Below, piece after piece: positions 1-8,421 of a stretch of 64,000 nucleotides of DNA (the first letter of the stretch is position 1; every line of letters begins with the position of its first letter). This DNA is from Priestia megaterium (lineage in GTDB: Bacteria > Bacillota > Bacilli > Bacillales > Bacillaceae_H), in assembly GCF_009497655.1 (NCBI RefSeq), contig NZ_CP023317.1:509001-573000 (forward strand), in the 5' to 3' direction. The position numbers were made by a program, and so were the translations under genes. A model generated the notes under the pieces. It was not told the origin of the DNA, did not search any database, and saw nothing but the letters and a program-made list of their open reading frames with translations.

Positions 1-1485
1 GGCGGTCTACGCTATTTAAAACAGTTTGAAGTTAAAATGGTAGCCGAAGTTGGTAAAGAACGTGCCATTGTATATGAAAATGGCCCTCATGTAACGACTC
101 CGGAGTGGATGCTGTTACCTTTCCATACGGGTGGAACATTTGGGAAATTCTCAACTTCAATTGGACTGCGCGTATATGATTTCTTAGCAGGGGTAAAACG
201 TGCAGAGCGCCGCAAAATGTTTAGCGCAGAAGAAACGCTTAGACGCGAGCCACTGGTGAAATCTAAAGAGTTAAAAGGCGGCGGTTACTACGTTGAATAT
301 AAAACAGATGATGCACGTTTAACGATTGAAGTAGCTAAAGAAGCTGCTGCAAGAGGAGCAGATTTAGTCAATTACACAAAAGTGGAAAACTTCATCTACG
401 ATAAAGGAAAAGTAGTAGGGGCTGTTGTTCGCGATCAGCTTACGAATAAAGAATATAATATCTATGCAAAAAAAATCGTCAACGCTGCAGGTCCATGGGT
501 GGACACGCTGCGTGAAAAAGATAATTCAAAAAAAGGCAAGCAGCTTCAACTAACAAAAGGAATTCACTTAGTTATTGATCAAGAGCGCTTTCCGTTAAAA
601 CAAGCCATTTACTTTGATACACCTGACGGACGTATGGTATTTGCGATTCCGCGTGATGGAAAAACATACGTAGGCACAACAGACACGGTCTATAAAGAAG
701 ACGCTAGACATCCGCGTATGACTGTAAAAGACCGTCAATATGTTGTTGATGCAATTAACTATATGTTCCCAACGGTTGATATTACAGTAGACGACGTAGA
801 ATCAAGCTGGGCGGGTGTTCGTCCACTTATTCACGAACAAGGAAAAGATCCTTCTGAAATTTCGCGTAAAGATGAAATCTGGACATCAGAATCAGGTTTA
901 ATTACAATCGCTGGAGGGAAATTAACTGGGTACCGTAAAATGGCTGAAATTGTCGTAAATCGCGTAGCTGAAGATTTTAAAGCAGAAGGACGCGAATTTG
1001 AAAGCTGTCAAACTAAACATTTACCGATTTCTGGAGGTAATGTAGGAGGTTCAGGCGGGTTCCCAACGTTTGTAGAGCAAAAAGTCAAAGAAGGCATCAA
1101 ACTAGGGTTATCACGTGACGCTGCTGAAAAGCTTGTAAAACGCTATGGCTCAAACGTAGACAAAGTATACCGCTACATGATTGAACGTCCGGATCAGCTA
1201 AAAAACAGCGATCTTCCAGCTAGTGTATTTTTGCAAATTCAATATGGTATCGAAGAAGAAATGGTTTCGAAACCAGTGGACTTCTTCATTCGACGTACGG
1301 GCGCTTTATTCTTTGATATCAACTGGGTAAGAAGCTGGAAAAAACAAGTGATTGCTCATATGGCCGAAGAGTTAAAGTGGACGCCTGAGCAAACAAAAAC
1401 TTATACGGATGAATTAGAACAGCACCTTCATGACGCAGTTGTACCAGTAGATGAAAAAGTTAACCGTATGACAGGTATTTCATGA
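1..1485 (+). CDS. glpD: Aerobic glycerol-3-phosphate dehydrogenase, 5' truncated by the window
   Basis: FAD-dependent, membrane-associated enzyme that oxidises glycerol 3-phosphate to dihydroxyacetone phosphate and passes electrons to the quinone pool. The frame is open from base 1 ([17 protein letters not shown]), so the ATG at 37 is internal. The visible 494 residues lack the N-terminal FAD-binding motif; the family is about 555 residues long. Seen: the substrate-side stretch [20 protein letters not shown], the [10 protein letters not shown] segment typical of DAO-fold enzymes, GTTDTVY, and the C-terminal GlpD extension. In B. subtilis glpD also precedes pgcA, which matches the next gene. 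A long weak hairpin separates the two. Regulation by GlpP cannot be judged because the promoter lies outside the window. Confidence 0.95.
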   Translation, partial: GGLRYLKQFEVKMVAEVGKERAIVYENGPHVTTPEWMLLPFHTGGTFGKFSTSIGLRVYDFLAGVKRAERRKMFSAEETLRREPLVKSKELKGGGYYVEYKTDDARLTIEVAKEAAARGADLVNYTKVENFIYDKGKVVGAVVRDQLTNKEYNIYAKKIVNAAGPWVDTLREKDNSKKGKQLQLTKGIHLVIDQERFPLKQAIYFDTPDGRMVFAIPRDGKTYVGTTDTVYKEDARHPRMTVKDRQYVVDAINYMFPTVDITVDDVESSWAGVRPLIHEQGKDPSEISRKDEIWTSESGLITIAGGKLTGYRKMAEIVVNRVAEDFKAEGREFESCQTKHLPISGGNVGGSGGFPTFVEQKVKEGIKLGLSRDAAEKLVKRYGSNVDKVYRYMIERPDQLKNSDLPASVFLQIQYGIEEEMVSKPVDFFIRRTGALFFDINWVRSWKKQVIAHMAEELKWTPEQTKTYTDELEQHLHDAVVPVDEKVNRMTGIS

Positions 1486-1579
1486 TAAAATAAAAAAGTA
1501 CCTCAAAATTTGTCAATACAGCCATAATATAATAGCAGGAAGTCAAATTTTGACGAAGAAATATAATATGACTGTTAAA

Positions 1580-1613
1580 AAAAGAGAAAGACGATTACTC
1601 GTTTTTCTCTTTT
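1580..1613 (+). terminator. Hairpin downstream of glpD
   Basis: Fifteen-base arms (1580-1594 and 1599-1613, one G.U pair) enclose the loop TTAC. The 3' arm is itself T-rich, so it probably serves as an intrinsic terminator, although no separate U tract follows. Confidence 0.5.
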
Positions 1614-1649
1614 CATACATATTTACATTTATATAAGGGGGCTTTTTTT

Positions 1650-3404
1650 ATGAGTTGGAAAGAAACGTATACATCTTGGATTAATCACCCAAATTTAGAT
1701 CCTGAATTACGTCAAAATTTGGATGCAATCAAAGGTGATGAAAAACAATTAGAAGATAGTTTTTACAAAACATTGGAATTTGGAACAGGCGGAATGCGTG
1801 GAGAAATTGGAGCGGGTACAAACCGTATGAATACATATACAATCCGAAAAGCTTCTGAAGGCTTTGCTGAGTACATTAAACAAGCTGGCGAAGAAGCTAT
1901 CAAGCAAGGCGTAGTCATTGCATATGATTCTCGCCACAAATCGCCTGAATTTGCGATGGAAGCAGCAAAAACATTAGCAAGCCACGGAATTAAAACGTAT
2001 GTATTTGAAGAGCTAAGACCAACACCTGAACTTTCATTTGCAGTGCGTGAGTTAAACGCATTTGGAGGTATTGTTATTACAGCGAGCCACAATCCTCCTG
2101 AATATAATGGATACAAAGTATATGGTCCAGACGGTGGTCAGCTGCCGCCAAAAGAAGCTGATGAACTAGTTGGCTTTGTAAATGCTGTGGAAAATGAACT
2201 TACATTAGCTGTTCAATCTGAAGCGGAGCTAAAAGAAAAAGGTGTTATTGAAATGATTGGTTCAGCGATTGACGAAGCATACAATGAGAAGCTAAAAACG
2301 ATCTTAATTAATCCAGAGCTAGCTTCTGAAATAGGTAAAGACTTAAAGGTAGTTTTTACACCTCTACATGGTACAGCTAATAAGCCAGTTCGCAACGCGC
2401 TTCAATCCATCGGTTACGGAAATGTTACGGTTATTGAAGAACAAGAACTTCCTGATCCGAATTTCTCGACGGTTAAATCTCCGAATCCTGAAGAGCCGGC
2501 TGCATTTGAATATGCTGTTCGTAAAGGAAAAGAAATTGATGCCGATATCTTAATCGCAACGGATCCAGATGCAGACCGTTTAGGAATTGCTGTCAAAGAT
2601 CCAAGCGGCGAATATGCGTTATTAACAGGAAACCAAACCGGTGCTTTATTGCTTCACTATTTGCTTTCTCAAAAGAAAGAAAAAGGCGTGCTGCCTGCTA
2701 ATGGCGTTGTGTTAAAAACGATTGTAACGTCAGAAATCGGCGCACAAATTGCTCGTTCATTTGGATTGCAAGTTGTTGACACTCTAACAGGTTTTAAATT
2801 TATCGGTGAAAAAATTAAGCAATATGAGCAAACGGGCGAGTATACATTCCAATTCGGCTATGAAGAAAGCTACGGCTATTTAATTGGTGACTTTGCTCGT
2901 GACAAAGACGCTGTACAAGCAGCCATTCTAGCGGTAGAAGCTTGTGCTTATTATAAAAAGCAGGGCATGACGCTATATGAAGCGCTTCAGCAAGTGTTTA
3001 CTAAATATGGTTTCTATCGTGAAGGTCTGAAATCTTTAACGCTTAAAGGAAAAGAAGGATCTGAGCAAATTCAGCATATTTTGGCTACATTTAGAAATGA
3101 GCCTCCTACTGACATTGCAGGGTTAAATGTTTCGGTTGTAGAGGATTATACATTAAGTGAGCGCCAGCATATTAAAGCAGGAAAAGTAGAAGAGATTACA
3201 TTACCAAAATCAAATGTATTAAAATATATCTTAGAGGACGGTTCTTGGTTCTGCCTTCGTCCGTCTGGTACAGAGCCAAAGGTGAAGTTCTATTTTGGCG
3301 TCGTGTCAGAAGATGAAGCAACGAGCATTGCCCATTTAGAAGCTGTACAAACAGCTGTAATGGGTGAAGTGGAGCATGTACTAGATAAAGTGAAAACGGT
3401 ATAA
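1650..3404 (+). CDS. pgcA: Alpha-phosphoglucomutase
   Basis: Interconverts glucose 1-phosphate and glucose 6-phosphate, feeding UDP-glucose for lipoteichoic acid anchors and wall teichoic acid glycosylation. The 584-residue protein shows the whole phosphohexomutase set: the phosphoserine loop [13 protein letters not shown] near residue 144, the metal-binding loop DPDADRLG near residue 305, the sugar-binding stretch FGYEESYGY near residue 400, and the phosphate-binding loop RPSGTEPK near residue 540. The start is supported by the run AAGGGGGC upstream. The gene is monocistronic between two hairpins. Length and position downstream of glpD match B. subtilis PgcA (YhxB). Phosphomannomutase activity is an alternative, but context favours PgcA. 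Confidence 0.93.
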   Translation: MSWKETYTSWINHPNLDPELRQNLDAIKGDEKQLEDSFYKTLEFGTGGMRGEIGAGTNRMNTYTIRKASEGFAEYIKQAGEEAIKQGVVIAYDSRHKSPEFAMEAAKTLASHGIKTYVFEELRPTPELSFAVRELNAFGGIVITASHNPPEYNGYKVYGPDGGQLPPKEADELVGFVNAVENELTLAVQSEAELKEKGVIEMIGSAIDEAYNEKLKTILINPELASEIGKDLKVVFTPLHGTANKPVRNALQSIGYGNVTVIEEQELPDPNFSTVKSPNPEEPAAFEYAVRKGKEIDADILIATDPDADRLGIAVKDPSGEYALLTGNQTGALLLHYLLSQKKEKGVLPANGVVLKTIVTSEIGAQIARSFGLQVVDTLTGFKFIGEKIKQYEQTGEYTFQFGYEESYGYLIGDFARDKDAVQAAILAVEACAYYKKQGMTLYEALQQVFTKYGFYREGLKSLTLKGKEGSEQIQHILATFRNEPPTDIAGLNVSVVEDYTLSERQHIKAGKVEEITLPKSNVLKYILEDGSWFCLRPSGTEPKVKFYFGVVSEDEATSIAHLEAVQTAVMGEVEHVLDKVKTV

Positions 3405-3409
3405 AAATA

Positions 3410-3440
3410 AAGCCTGCTCAAACTTGAGCAGGCTTCTTTT
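3410..3440. terminator. Bidirectional terminator between pgcA and bioY
   Basis: Perfect 12-bp stem, AAGCCTGCTCAA (3410-3421) with TTGAGCAGGCTT (3424-3435). T-rich flanks lie on both strands, so it can serve both convergent genes. Confidence 0.85.
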
Positions 3441-4047
3441 AGGATACTTTATTTGATTGCGTATTTGACAAATATGAAGAAGATCGTAGGGCTTTATAAA
3501 TTCTCGGAGCAAGCATAGCCCCAAGAACAGTGAAAATAAGATCCTTTACGGCAAACCACGACATAATCTTCCAAGCAGCTGCGTATGTCATTGCAGGAGC
3601 TTCAAGCCAGTAGTTAACCGCTATATACATATACGTAGTACCAATTAAATAAATAACGGCAATACCAACTAGCGATGAAATTAAAAAGATAGAAAAAGTC
3701 GGCTTGCCGCGCATTTCCATAATTTTTCCTGTGATAAATGCAGCGACAATATAAGAAAGCAAAAAGCCGCCGGTGCTTCCAAATAAAATACCAATTCCTG
3801 CTTTAAATTGAGCAAATACCGGAGCGCCGGCAATGCCAATTAATACATATACAATCATCGAAATAGAACCCATTCGGCTCCCAAGTAAAAGTCCTGCTAA
3901 TATAACAAAAAAAGGCTGAAGCGAAAGAGGCACGCCGCCTACTTGTAAAAAAGGTGCCCAAGAAGTAATGTTTGCACCAATAGCCATAAGAGCTGCAAAC
4001 ATACCAGCTAATGTTAAATCTAATGTGCGAAACCTTTTAGTATTCAT
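3439..4047 (-). CDS. bioY: BioY family biotin transporter (ECF S component)
   Basis: Substrate-binding membrane component for biotin uptake. It works either alone or with a shared ECF energy module, which is not encoded here. The 202 residues form about six hydrophobic segments with the family features LTLAGMFAALMAIGANIT near the N-terminus and the glycine-rich FGSTGGFLLSYIVAAFITG in the middle. The ATG at 4047 has a GGGAGG Shine-Dalgarno sequence at good spacing. The gene stands alone. No classical BirA operator (TTGTAAAC...GTTTACAA) is visible, but two identical 12-mers sit directly upstream and could be an operator for another regulator. Confidence 0.9.
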   Translation of the reverse strand: MNTKRFRTLDLTLAGMFAALMAIGANITSWAPFLQVGGVPLSLQPFFVILAGLLLGSRMGSISMIVYVLIGIAGAPVFAQFKAGIGILFGSTGGFLLSYIVAAFITGKIMEMRGKPTFSIFLISSLVGIAVIYLIGTTYMYIAVNYWLEAPAMTYAAAWKIMSWFAVKDLIFTVLGAMLAPRIYKALRSSSYLSNTQSNKVS

Positions 4048-4061
4048 ATATGTTCCTCCCA

Positions 4062-4095
4062 GTATGTACTGAAATATCTTAGCGTATGTACTGAA
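4062..4095 (-). promoter_or_regulatory. Tandem 12-bp direct repeat upstream of bioY
   Basis: GTATGTACTGAA occurs at 4062-4073 and again, identically, at 4084-4095. The copies are offset by 22 bp, close to two helical turns. On the bioY strand the second copy ends just before the Shine-Dalgarno sequence. The spacing suggests a protein binding side by side on one face of the DNA, or an element in the 5' leader. The function is inferred only. Confidence 0.4.
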
Positions 4096-4200
4096 GATTG
4101 TACGTCGAATTCACTTTTATGTCAACGATAAAAATAAATATGTTTACATATATTATTTGATGTTTTTTGAAATAAAATATGCATATTTTTAGTGCAACAT

Positions 4201-4233
4201 AAAAAAATAAAGAAGGGAATTCATCCCTTCTTT
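4201..4233 (-). terminator. Terminator of the yhdB-like gene
   Basis: Stem AAAGAAGGGA (4209-4218) with TCCCTTCTTT (4224-4233), followed on the minus strand by a T-rich run. Confidence 0.8.
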
Positions 4234-4257
4234 GTCCAAGTGTGTGTATCAAAAATA

Positions 4258-4509
4258 CTAGTACAATGATTCTTCCAGAAGCTCCGGGTTGTGCTCCGAA
4301 TATTCCGTTGCATGATCAATGTAGCGTAGTAAAGAATAGAGCTCTTCTTGAATGATGCGGTAGTTTCGTTCAAAATTGTAGGCGTGCAAAAAATGTTCAA
4401 TCTTTTTTGAAAGAAAATCGTCGTCTGTTCGAACCATTAAAATTAATAAGTTATCCCATTGTGAACGGTGTGTGTAATATAAAGCTCGATCATAATCAAT
4501 TACATCCAT
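4258..4509 (-). CDS. yhdB: Small YhdB-like protein of unknown function
   Basis: 83 residues, acidic, rich in aromatic residues and leucine, with no signal peptide or membrane segment. The segments DRALYYTHRSQWD and HFLHAYNFERNY look like a small helical protein. B. subtilis carries a similar-sized gene, yhdB, in the same pgcA-to-spoVR interval, which is the basis for the name. I do not know a function. The Shine-Dalgarno sequence (AGGAGG on the minus strand) lies partly inside a perfect CTCCT/AGGAG hairpin at 4521-4534, which could limit initiation. A terminator follows immediately. Confidence 0.7.
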   Translation of the reverse strand: MDVIDYDRALYYTHRSQWDNLLILMVRTDDDFLSKKIEHFLHAYNFERNYRIIQEELYSLLRYIDHATEYSEHNPELLEESLY

Positions 4510-4830
4510 TAATAACGTTCCTCCTTTTGAGGAGTTGAAATTAGTGTATGATATTTGCGGGAATTCTTACGCTGTAAATGTTGGGCAAAAGACCAGTGCA
4601 TAATTAAAAGAGGTTGTAGTCATTATGTAAGAAGAATAAACGTACAGCACCAGCTAAATGATAAGAAAGGCAAAGAATGATGCAGCGTAACACTTAAATT
4701 ACATCCATTATTTAAGACAACTAAATAAAAATCCCCTTTTCTTGAAAAAATAAAGCTTCTTTTTGATGAAAACACATGAATTGACATGTTTGTACATAGA
4801 TTGAAGTAAGGAGTGAAAGGGGGAGCTGTC
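4510..4830. other. Intergenic region upstream of the yhdB-like gene and spoVR
   Basis: Divergent control region. It holds the SD-masking hairpin at 4521-4534 for the minus-strand gene. At the right end, 22 bases before the spoVR start, a CATAGATT box resembles a sigma-E -10 element (6 of 8 positions), but the matching -35 is poor. I see no small gene in between. Confidence 0.35.
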
Positions 4831-6240
4831 GTGAAAGAAGCAGATTATAAGCAATTATACCGTGCGATTGATGAAATTACGGAAATAGCTAGCGGTTTCG
4901 GCCTGGATTTTTATCCGATGCGCTATGAAATTTGCCCGGCAGATATTATTTATACGTTTGGTGCATATGGGATGCCAACTCGTTTTTCACATTGGAGCTT
5001 TGGAAAACAATTTTACAAAATGAAATTACACTACGATCTTGGATTGAGTAAAATTTATGAATTAGTTATCAATTCAGATCCTTGTTATGCATTTTTATTG
5101 GATTCCAATGCGCTTATTCAAAATAAATTAATTGTAGCTCACGTGTTAGCTCACTGTGACTTCTTTAAAAATAACAGCCGTTTTGCCAACACGAAACGGG
5201 ATATGGTAGAAAGTATGGCAGCGACCGCTGATCGAATTAAAGAATACGAAGTAAAGCACGGTAAGCGTGAAGTAGAAAAGTTTTTGGATGCTGTCTTATC
5301 GATTCAGGAACATATTGATCCGTCTCTTATGCGTGCCAAGCTTTCTTGGAGCATAGATGATGTAGAATCATCGGAAGAAGAAATCATTTCTCCTTATGAT
5401 GATTTATGGAATTTGGATTATAAAGAAAAGAAAAAACCAAAACCTCCAAAGTCTTTTAAAAAATTTCCGCCTCAGCCTGAAAAAGACATCTTATTATTTA
5501 TTGAAGAATACAGTCCTTATTTAGAGGATTGGCAGCGGGATATTTTAACGATGATGCGAGAAGAAATGCTTTATTTCTGGCCGCAGCTTGAAACAAAAAT
5601 TATGAATGAAGGCTGGGCTTCTTTCTGGCATCAACGCATTATTCGAGAAATGGACTTAACGAGTGATGAAGCGATAGAATTCGCGAAGCTAAATGCAGGG
5701 GTTGTGCAGCCGTCCAAGACGGGAATCAATCCATATTATTTGGGATTAAAAATCTTTGAAGACATTGAAGAACGCTACAACAATCCAACCGAAGATATGA
5801 TTCGCCGGGGCGTCGAGCCCGGGTCAGGAAGAGAGAAGATGTTTGAGGTACGTGAGGTTGAATCAGATATTTCCTTTATCCGCAATTACTTAACAAAAGA
5901 TTTAGTTATGCGGGAGGATATGTACTTATTCCAAAAACAAGGAAAAGACTATAAAATCGTCGATAAAGAGTGGACAGAAGTTAGAGATCAGCTTGTTAAT
6001 ATGCGCGTAAACGGAGGATTTCCTTACATCACAGTAACCAATGGAGACTATTTAAAAAATGGAGAGCTCTATTTAAAACACTGGTATGAAGGAATTGAAT
6101 TAGATGTTAAATACTTAGAAAAAGTGGTACCGTACGTTCATCAGCTTTGGGGCCGACCGGTTCATTTAGAAACGATGATGGAAGGCAAGCCAATTGCCTT
6201 CACGTATGATGGGAAGACAGTGCATCGAAAACATTTATAA
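4831..6240 (+). CDS. spoVR: Stage V sporulation protein SpoVR
   Basis: Conserved protein needed for normal spore cortex formation in B. subtilis, made in the mother cell under sigma-E; its biochemistry is unresolved. I place the start at the GTG at 4831 (469 residues, beginning [17 protein letters not shown]), because a strong AAAGGGGGA lies just upstream. An upstream GTG at 4813 would put that Shine-Dalgarno sequence inside the coding region. Family hallmarks are [19 protein letters not shown] near residue 20 and [12 protein letters not shown] near residue 260. The single gene ends in a strong terminator. The following Fur-boxed gene is separate. Confidence 0.93.
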   Translation: MKEADYKQLYRAIDEITEIASGFGLDFYPMRYEICPADIIYTFGAYGMPTRFSHWSFGKQFYKMKLHYDLGLSKIYELVINSDPCYAFLLDSNALIQNKLIVAHVLAHCDFFKNNSRFANTKRDMVESMAATADRIKEYEVKHGKREVEKFLDAVLSIQEHIDPSLMRAKLSWSIDDVESSEEEIISPYDDLWNLDYKEKKKPKPPKSFKKFPPQPEKDILLFIEEYSPYLEDWQRDILTMMREEMLYFWPQLETKIMNEGWASFWHQRIIREMDLTSDEAIEFAKLNAGVVQPSKTGINPYYLGLKIFEDIEERYNNPTEDMIRRGVEPGSGREKMFEVREVESDISFIRNYLTKDLVMREDMYLFQKQGKDYKIVDKEWTEVRDQLVNMRVNGGFPYITVTNGDYLKNGELYLKHWYEGIELDVKYLEKVVPYVHQLWGRPVHLETMMEGKPIAFTYDGKTVHRKHL

Positions 6241-6245
6241 AAAGG

Positions 6246-6270
6246 AGACCGCTTAAACAGCGGTCTTTTT
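6246..6270 (+). terminator. Terminator of spoVR
   Basis: AGACCGC (6246-6252) pairs with GCGGTCT (6260-6266), followed by a T run. Confidence 0.85.
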
Positions 6271-6333
6271 GTGCTTCTGTAATTTTATTATCCATATAAA
6301 TTGAAAAAATAAAATTACTATGCAATAATTTGG

Positions 6334-6348
6334 TGAGAATCATTTTCA
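6334..6348 (+). promoter_or_regulatory. Probable Fur box
   Basis: TGAGAATCATTTTCA matches the 7-1-7 Fur consensus TGATAATNATTATCA at 12 of the 14 defined positions. It ends 18 bp before the heme-monooxygenase start, where bound Fur would block transcription. This predicts derepression in low iron. Confidence 0.7.
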
Positions 6349-6366
6349 TTTAGAAAGGGAGATAAG

Positions 6367-6696
6367 ATGTTTGTTGTAAACGCAAGTTTTGAAACGGAAA
6401 AGAAATTTGAAGAACGGCTCAAGCAAAAAGCTAAGAAAAACAAAACAGAAATTGAGGAAGCCAAAGGAAATTTATCGTTCGAATGCTGGAAAAAAGATTC
6501 CGCGGATAAAGTCGAATATATCTTTGTATCCAAGTGGGAAGAAAAACAGTTCTTTCAAGCTTGGATTTCAAGAGAAGAACATGTGAATGAACATAAAGAA
6601 GCGAATAAAAAGAAAACGAAAGCATTTTCTGAAGCTATGGAAATCAAGAAAACGCTGCGTTTTTATGAGGCGGTAGAAGAAGACATTCTTTCCTAA
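6367..6696 (+). CDS. IsdG/HmoA-type heme-degrading monooxygenase
   Basis: A 109-residue antibiotic-biosynthesis-monooxygenase (ABM) fold protein. Members of the IsdG/HmoA branch open the heme ring with oxygen and release iron. The catalytic triad of that branch is visible with the right spacing: Asn5, Trp66 and His76, corresponding to Asn7, Trp67 and His77 in IsdG. The C-terminal half is lysine-rich (NKKKTKAF). A Fur box just upstream supports an iron-acquisition role. B. subtilis HmoA (YetG) is the closest analogue I know, though similarity outside the triad looks modest, so I give no symbol. A second heme monooxygenase, hmoB, lies at 57075-57581. The substrate is inferred. Confidence 0.75.
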   Translation: MFVVNASFETEKKFEERLKQKAKKNKTEIEEAKGNLSFECWKKDSADKVEYIFVSKWEEKQFFQAWISREEHVNEHKEANKKKTKAFSEAMEIKKTLRFYEAVEEDILS

Positions 6697-6706
6697 AAAA
6701 GCACGC

Positions 6707-6745
6707 TTGACTTTCATAAATGTTGTAACTATAATGATTACAACA
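6707..6745 (+). promoter_or_regulatory. Sigma-A promoter overlapped by an inverted-repeat operator
   Basis: TTGACT (6707-6712) and TATAAT (6730-6735) are separated by 17 bp. The perfect arms TGTTGTAA (6721-6728) and TTACAACA (6738-6745) flank the -10 box. This is the geometry expected of autorepression by the Rrf2 protein encoded 18 bp downstream. Confidence 0.8.
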
Positions 6746-6762
6746 AAATAGGAGTGAGAGTA

Positions 6763-7194
6763 ATGAAAATTAGCAGTCGATTCACCGTGGCCGTTCACAT
6801 ACTGTCTTTAATTAAAGTAGATAGCAGTCATCCTAGTACTTCAGAGTGGATTGCTAGCAGTGTAAATACAAATCCTGTTGTTATAAGACGAGTAATTGGG
6901 ATGTTAAAGAAAGCTGGACTTGTGGGCGTAAAAGCCGGAGCTGGCGGAGCTTATCTATTGAAAGATTTAGAAGAGATAACGTTGTTAGACGTTTATCGAG
7001 CGGTAGCGGCTGTGGAAGAAGGAGAATTGTTTCAAATGCATGAAAATCCGAATGTGGAGTGTCCTGTAGGAGCCAATATTCAAAGTGTCCTTGAATTGAT
7101 TTTAAAACGTTCTCAAGATGCCATGGAACAAGTCTTAGCCGATGTGACGATGAAAGAATTAGTGACGGATTTAATAGCAAAAATAGATGCATAA
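6763..7194 (+). CDS. Rrf2 family transcriptional regulator, YwnA-like
   Basis: 143 residues starting MKISSRFTVAVHILSL. The ATG at 6763 is preferred because GGAG precedes it by 8 bp, whereas the GTG at 6754 overlaps that Shine-Dalgarno sequence. The N-terminal winged helix-turn-helix spans roughly residues 1-80, with NTNPVVIRRVIGMLKKAGLV as recognition region and GAGGAYLLKD as wing. In B. subtilis, nsrR sits beside spoVR. NsrR has three clustered cysteines for a nitric-oxide-sensing Fe-S cluster, whereas this protein has a single cysteine (ECPVG), so it cannot be that sensor. The C-terminal stretch HENPNVECPVGANIQ resembles YwnA. A near-perfect operator overlaps its own promoter. The signal is unknown. 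Confidence 0.85.
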   Translation: MKISSRFTVAVHILSLIKVDSSHPSTSEWIASSVNTNPVVIRRVIGMLKKAGLVGVKAGAGGAYLLKDLEEITLLDVYRAVAAVEEGELFQMHENPNVECPVGANIQSVLELILKRSQDAMEQVLADVTMKELVTDLIAKIDA

Positions 7195-7212
7195 TAACAT
7201 GCGTCTGTTCGT

Positions 7213-7248
7213 AAAAAAACGGAGAAACCCAGGTTTCTCCGTTTTTTT
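7213..7248. terminator. Bidirectional terminator
   Basis: CGGAGAAAC with GTTTCTCCG (7220-7241), flanked by seven A and seven T residues. Serves the Rrf2 gene and the convergent oxidoreductase gene. Confidence 0.9.
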
Positions 7249-8242
7249 ATAGCTTCACAATTGTTCGTCCTCGAGCTTGTCCTTTTAATAAAGTAGGAAG
7301 AACCTGAGGGAGATCTTGTAAAGAAACTTCCTGCTGAATGAAAGGTTCGAAGCTTTCAGGTTTAAAGTCATTAGCGAGTCTATTCCAAATCTCTTTTCGA
7401 GTAGGCATTGGACAGTAAACAGAATCGATGCCGAGTAAATTAATCCCTCTCAAAATGAAGGGAAAGACCGTTGTTGGCACTTTGCCTCCAGCTGTTAGCC
7501 CGCTGACCGCTACAGAGCCTCCGTACTGAATTTGACTGAGGACAGAAGCTAGGGGCTCTCCACCCACAGGATCCACTGCAGCGGCCCATTTTTGCTTGCC
7601 TAATGCTTTTAATTTGCCGTTATAAACGTCTTCACGCGCTACAATAGAGGAAGCGCCAAGCTCTTTCAAATAAGCTGCTTCCGAGCTTTTTCCTGTACTT
7701 GCTTCCACTGTGTAGCCTAATTTTGAAAGAATGGCAACCGCAAAGCTTCCTACACCTCCCGTAGCCCCTGTTACAAGCACAGAGCCGTTAGATGGACTAG
7801 TATGGTTTTCCTCTAAGCGATGCACAGATAAAGCAGCTGTAAAGCCAGCTGTTCCGATAATCATTGCTTCTTTTAACGTCAAATTTTCAGGAAGAGGGAC
7901 AATCCATTCGCTGCGTAAGCGCGCATACTCACTGTAGCCTCCAAAGTGTGATACGCCAATGTCATAGCTTGTTGCGATGACACGATCACCTTCTTTAAAA
8001 TCAGGGCTGTCAGAAGATACAACGATTCCTGCTAGGTCAATACCTGGAACAAACGGATAGCTTGTCACAATATTGCCGTTTGCGATGCTGGCTAAGCTAT
8101 CTTTATAATTCACCCCTGAATAATGAACGCGAATAAGTACATCGCCTTCTGGCAAATCGTTTAGCGTCAGTTCTTGGACAGACGCCTCCACTTGTTCTTC
8201 ACCTGTTTTATCTACTACTAATGCTGAAAATGATTGCTTCAT
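7247..8242 (-). CDS. YhdH/YhfP-type NADPH-dependent quinone/acryloyl-CoA oxidoreductase
   Basis: Zinc-independent medium-chain dehydrogenase/reductase. Relatives (YhdH, AcuI) reduce acryloyl-CoA or quinones with NADPH. The start is placed at the ATG at 8242 (MKQSFSALVVDK, 331 residues), which has AAAGGAG at good spacing. The longer frame to 8284 has no ribosome binding site. Seen: the family stretch GVNYKDSLA near residue 45, PFVPGIDLAG near residue 65, and the nucleotide-binding glycine motif VTGATGGVGSFAV near residue 150. Zinc ligands of classical alcohol dehydrogenases are absent. The gene stands alone. B. subtilis YhfP is the closest relative I recall. The exact substrate is unknown. Confidence 0.85.
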   Translation of the reverse strand: MKQSFSALVVDKTGEEQVEASVQELTLNDLPEGDVLIRVHYSGVNYKDSLASIANGNIVTSYPFVPGIDLAGIVVSSDSPDFKEGDRVIATSYDIGVSHFGGYSEYARLRSEWIVPLPENLTLKEAMIIGTAGFTAALSVHRLEENHTSPSNGSVLVTGATGGVGSFAVAILSKLGYTVEASTGKSSEAAYLKELGASSIVAREDVYNGKLKALGKQKWAAAVDPVGGEPLASVLSQIQYGGSVAVSGLTAGGKVPTTVFPFILRGINLLGIDSVYCPMPTRKEIWNRLANDFKPESFEPFIQQEVSLQDLPQVLPTLLKGQARGRTIVKL

Positions 8243-8421
8243 TTTATTTCTCCTTTCTATACTGAGATGTATATGCCTATACATAGATTACCTTATTTCT
8301 ATACCCATTATAGAAAATAGTAAAAGAAGTTCATAATACTTTGATTACCAAAGAGGCCATTTCATTATAAAATAGCGGTACAGCTATTACGTAGCGATAC
8401 ATAGAAAAGAGGAGAAGAGAC

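Noticed and set aside
1763-2116. Long minus-strand frame inside pgcA
   Set aside because: It is the shadow of a well-defined phosphohexomutase; no ribosome site and biased composition.
4096-4200. BirA operator for bioY
   Set aside because: Only a single GTTTACATAT-like half site near 4142; no dyad with proper spacing.
6763-7194. Calling this gene nsrR by position
   Set aside because: It lacks the three-cysteine cluster that binds the NsrR iron-sulfur centre.
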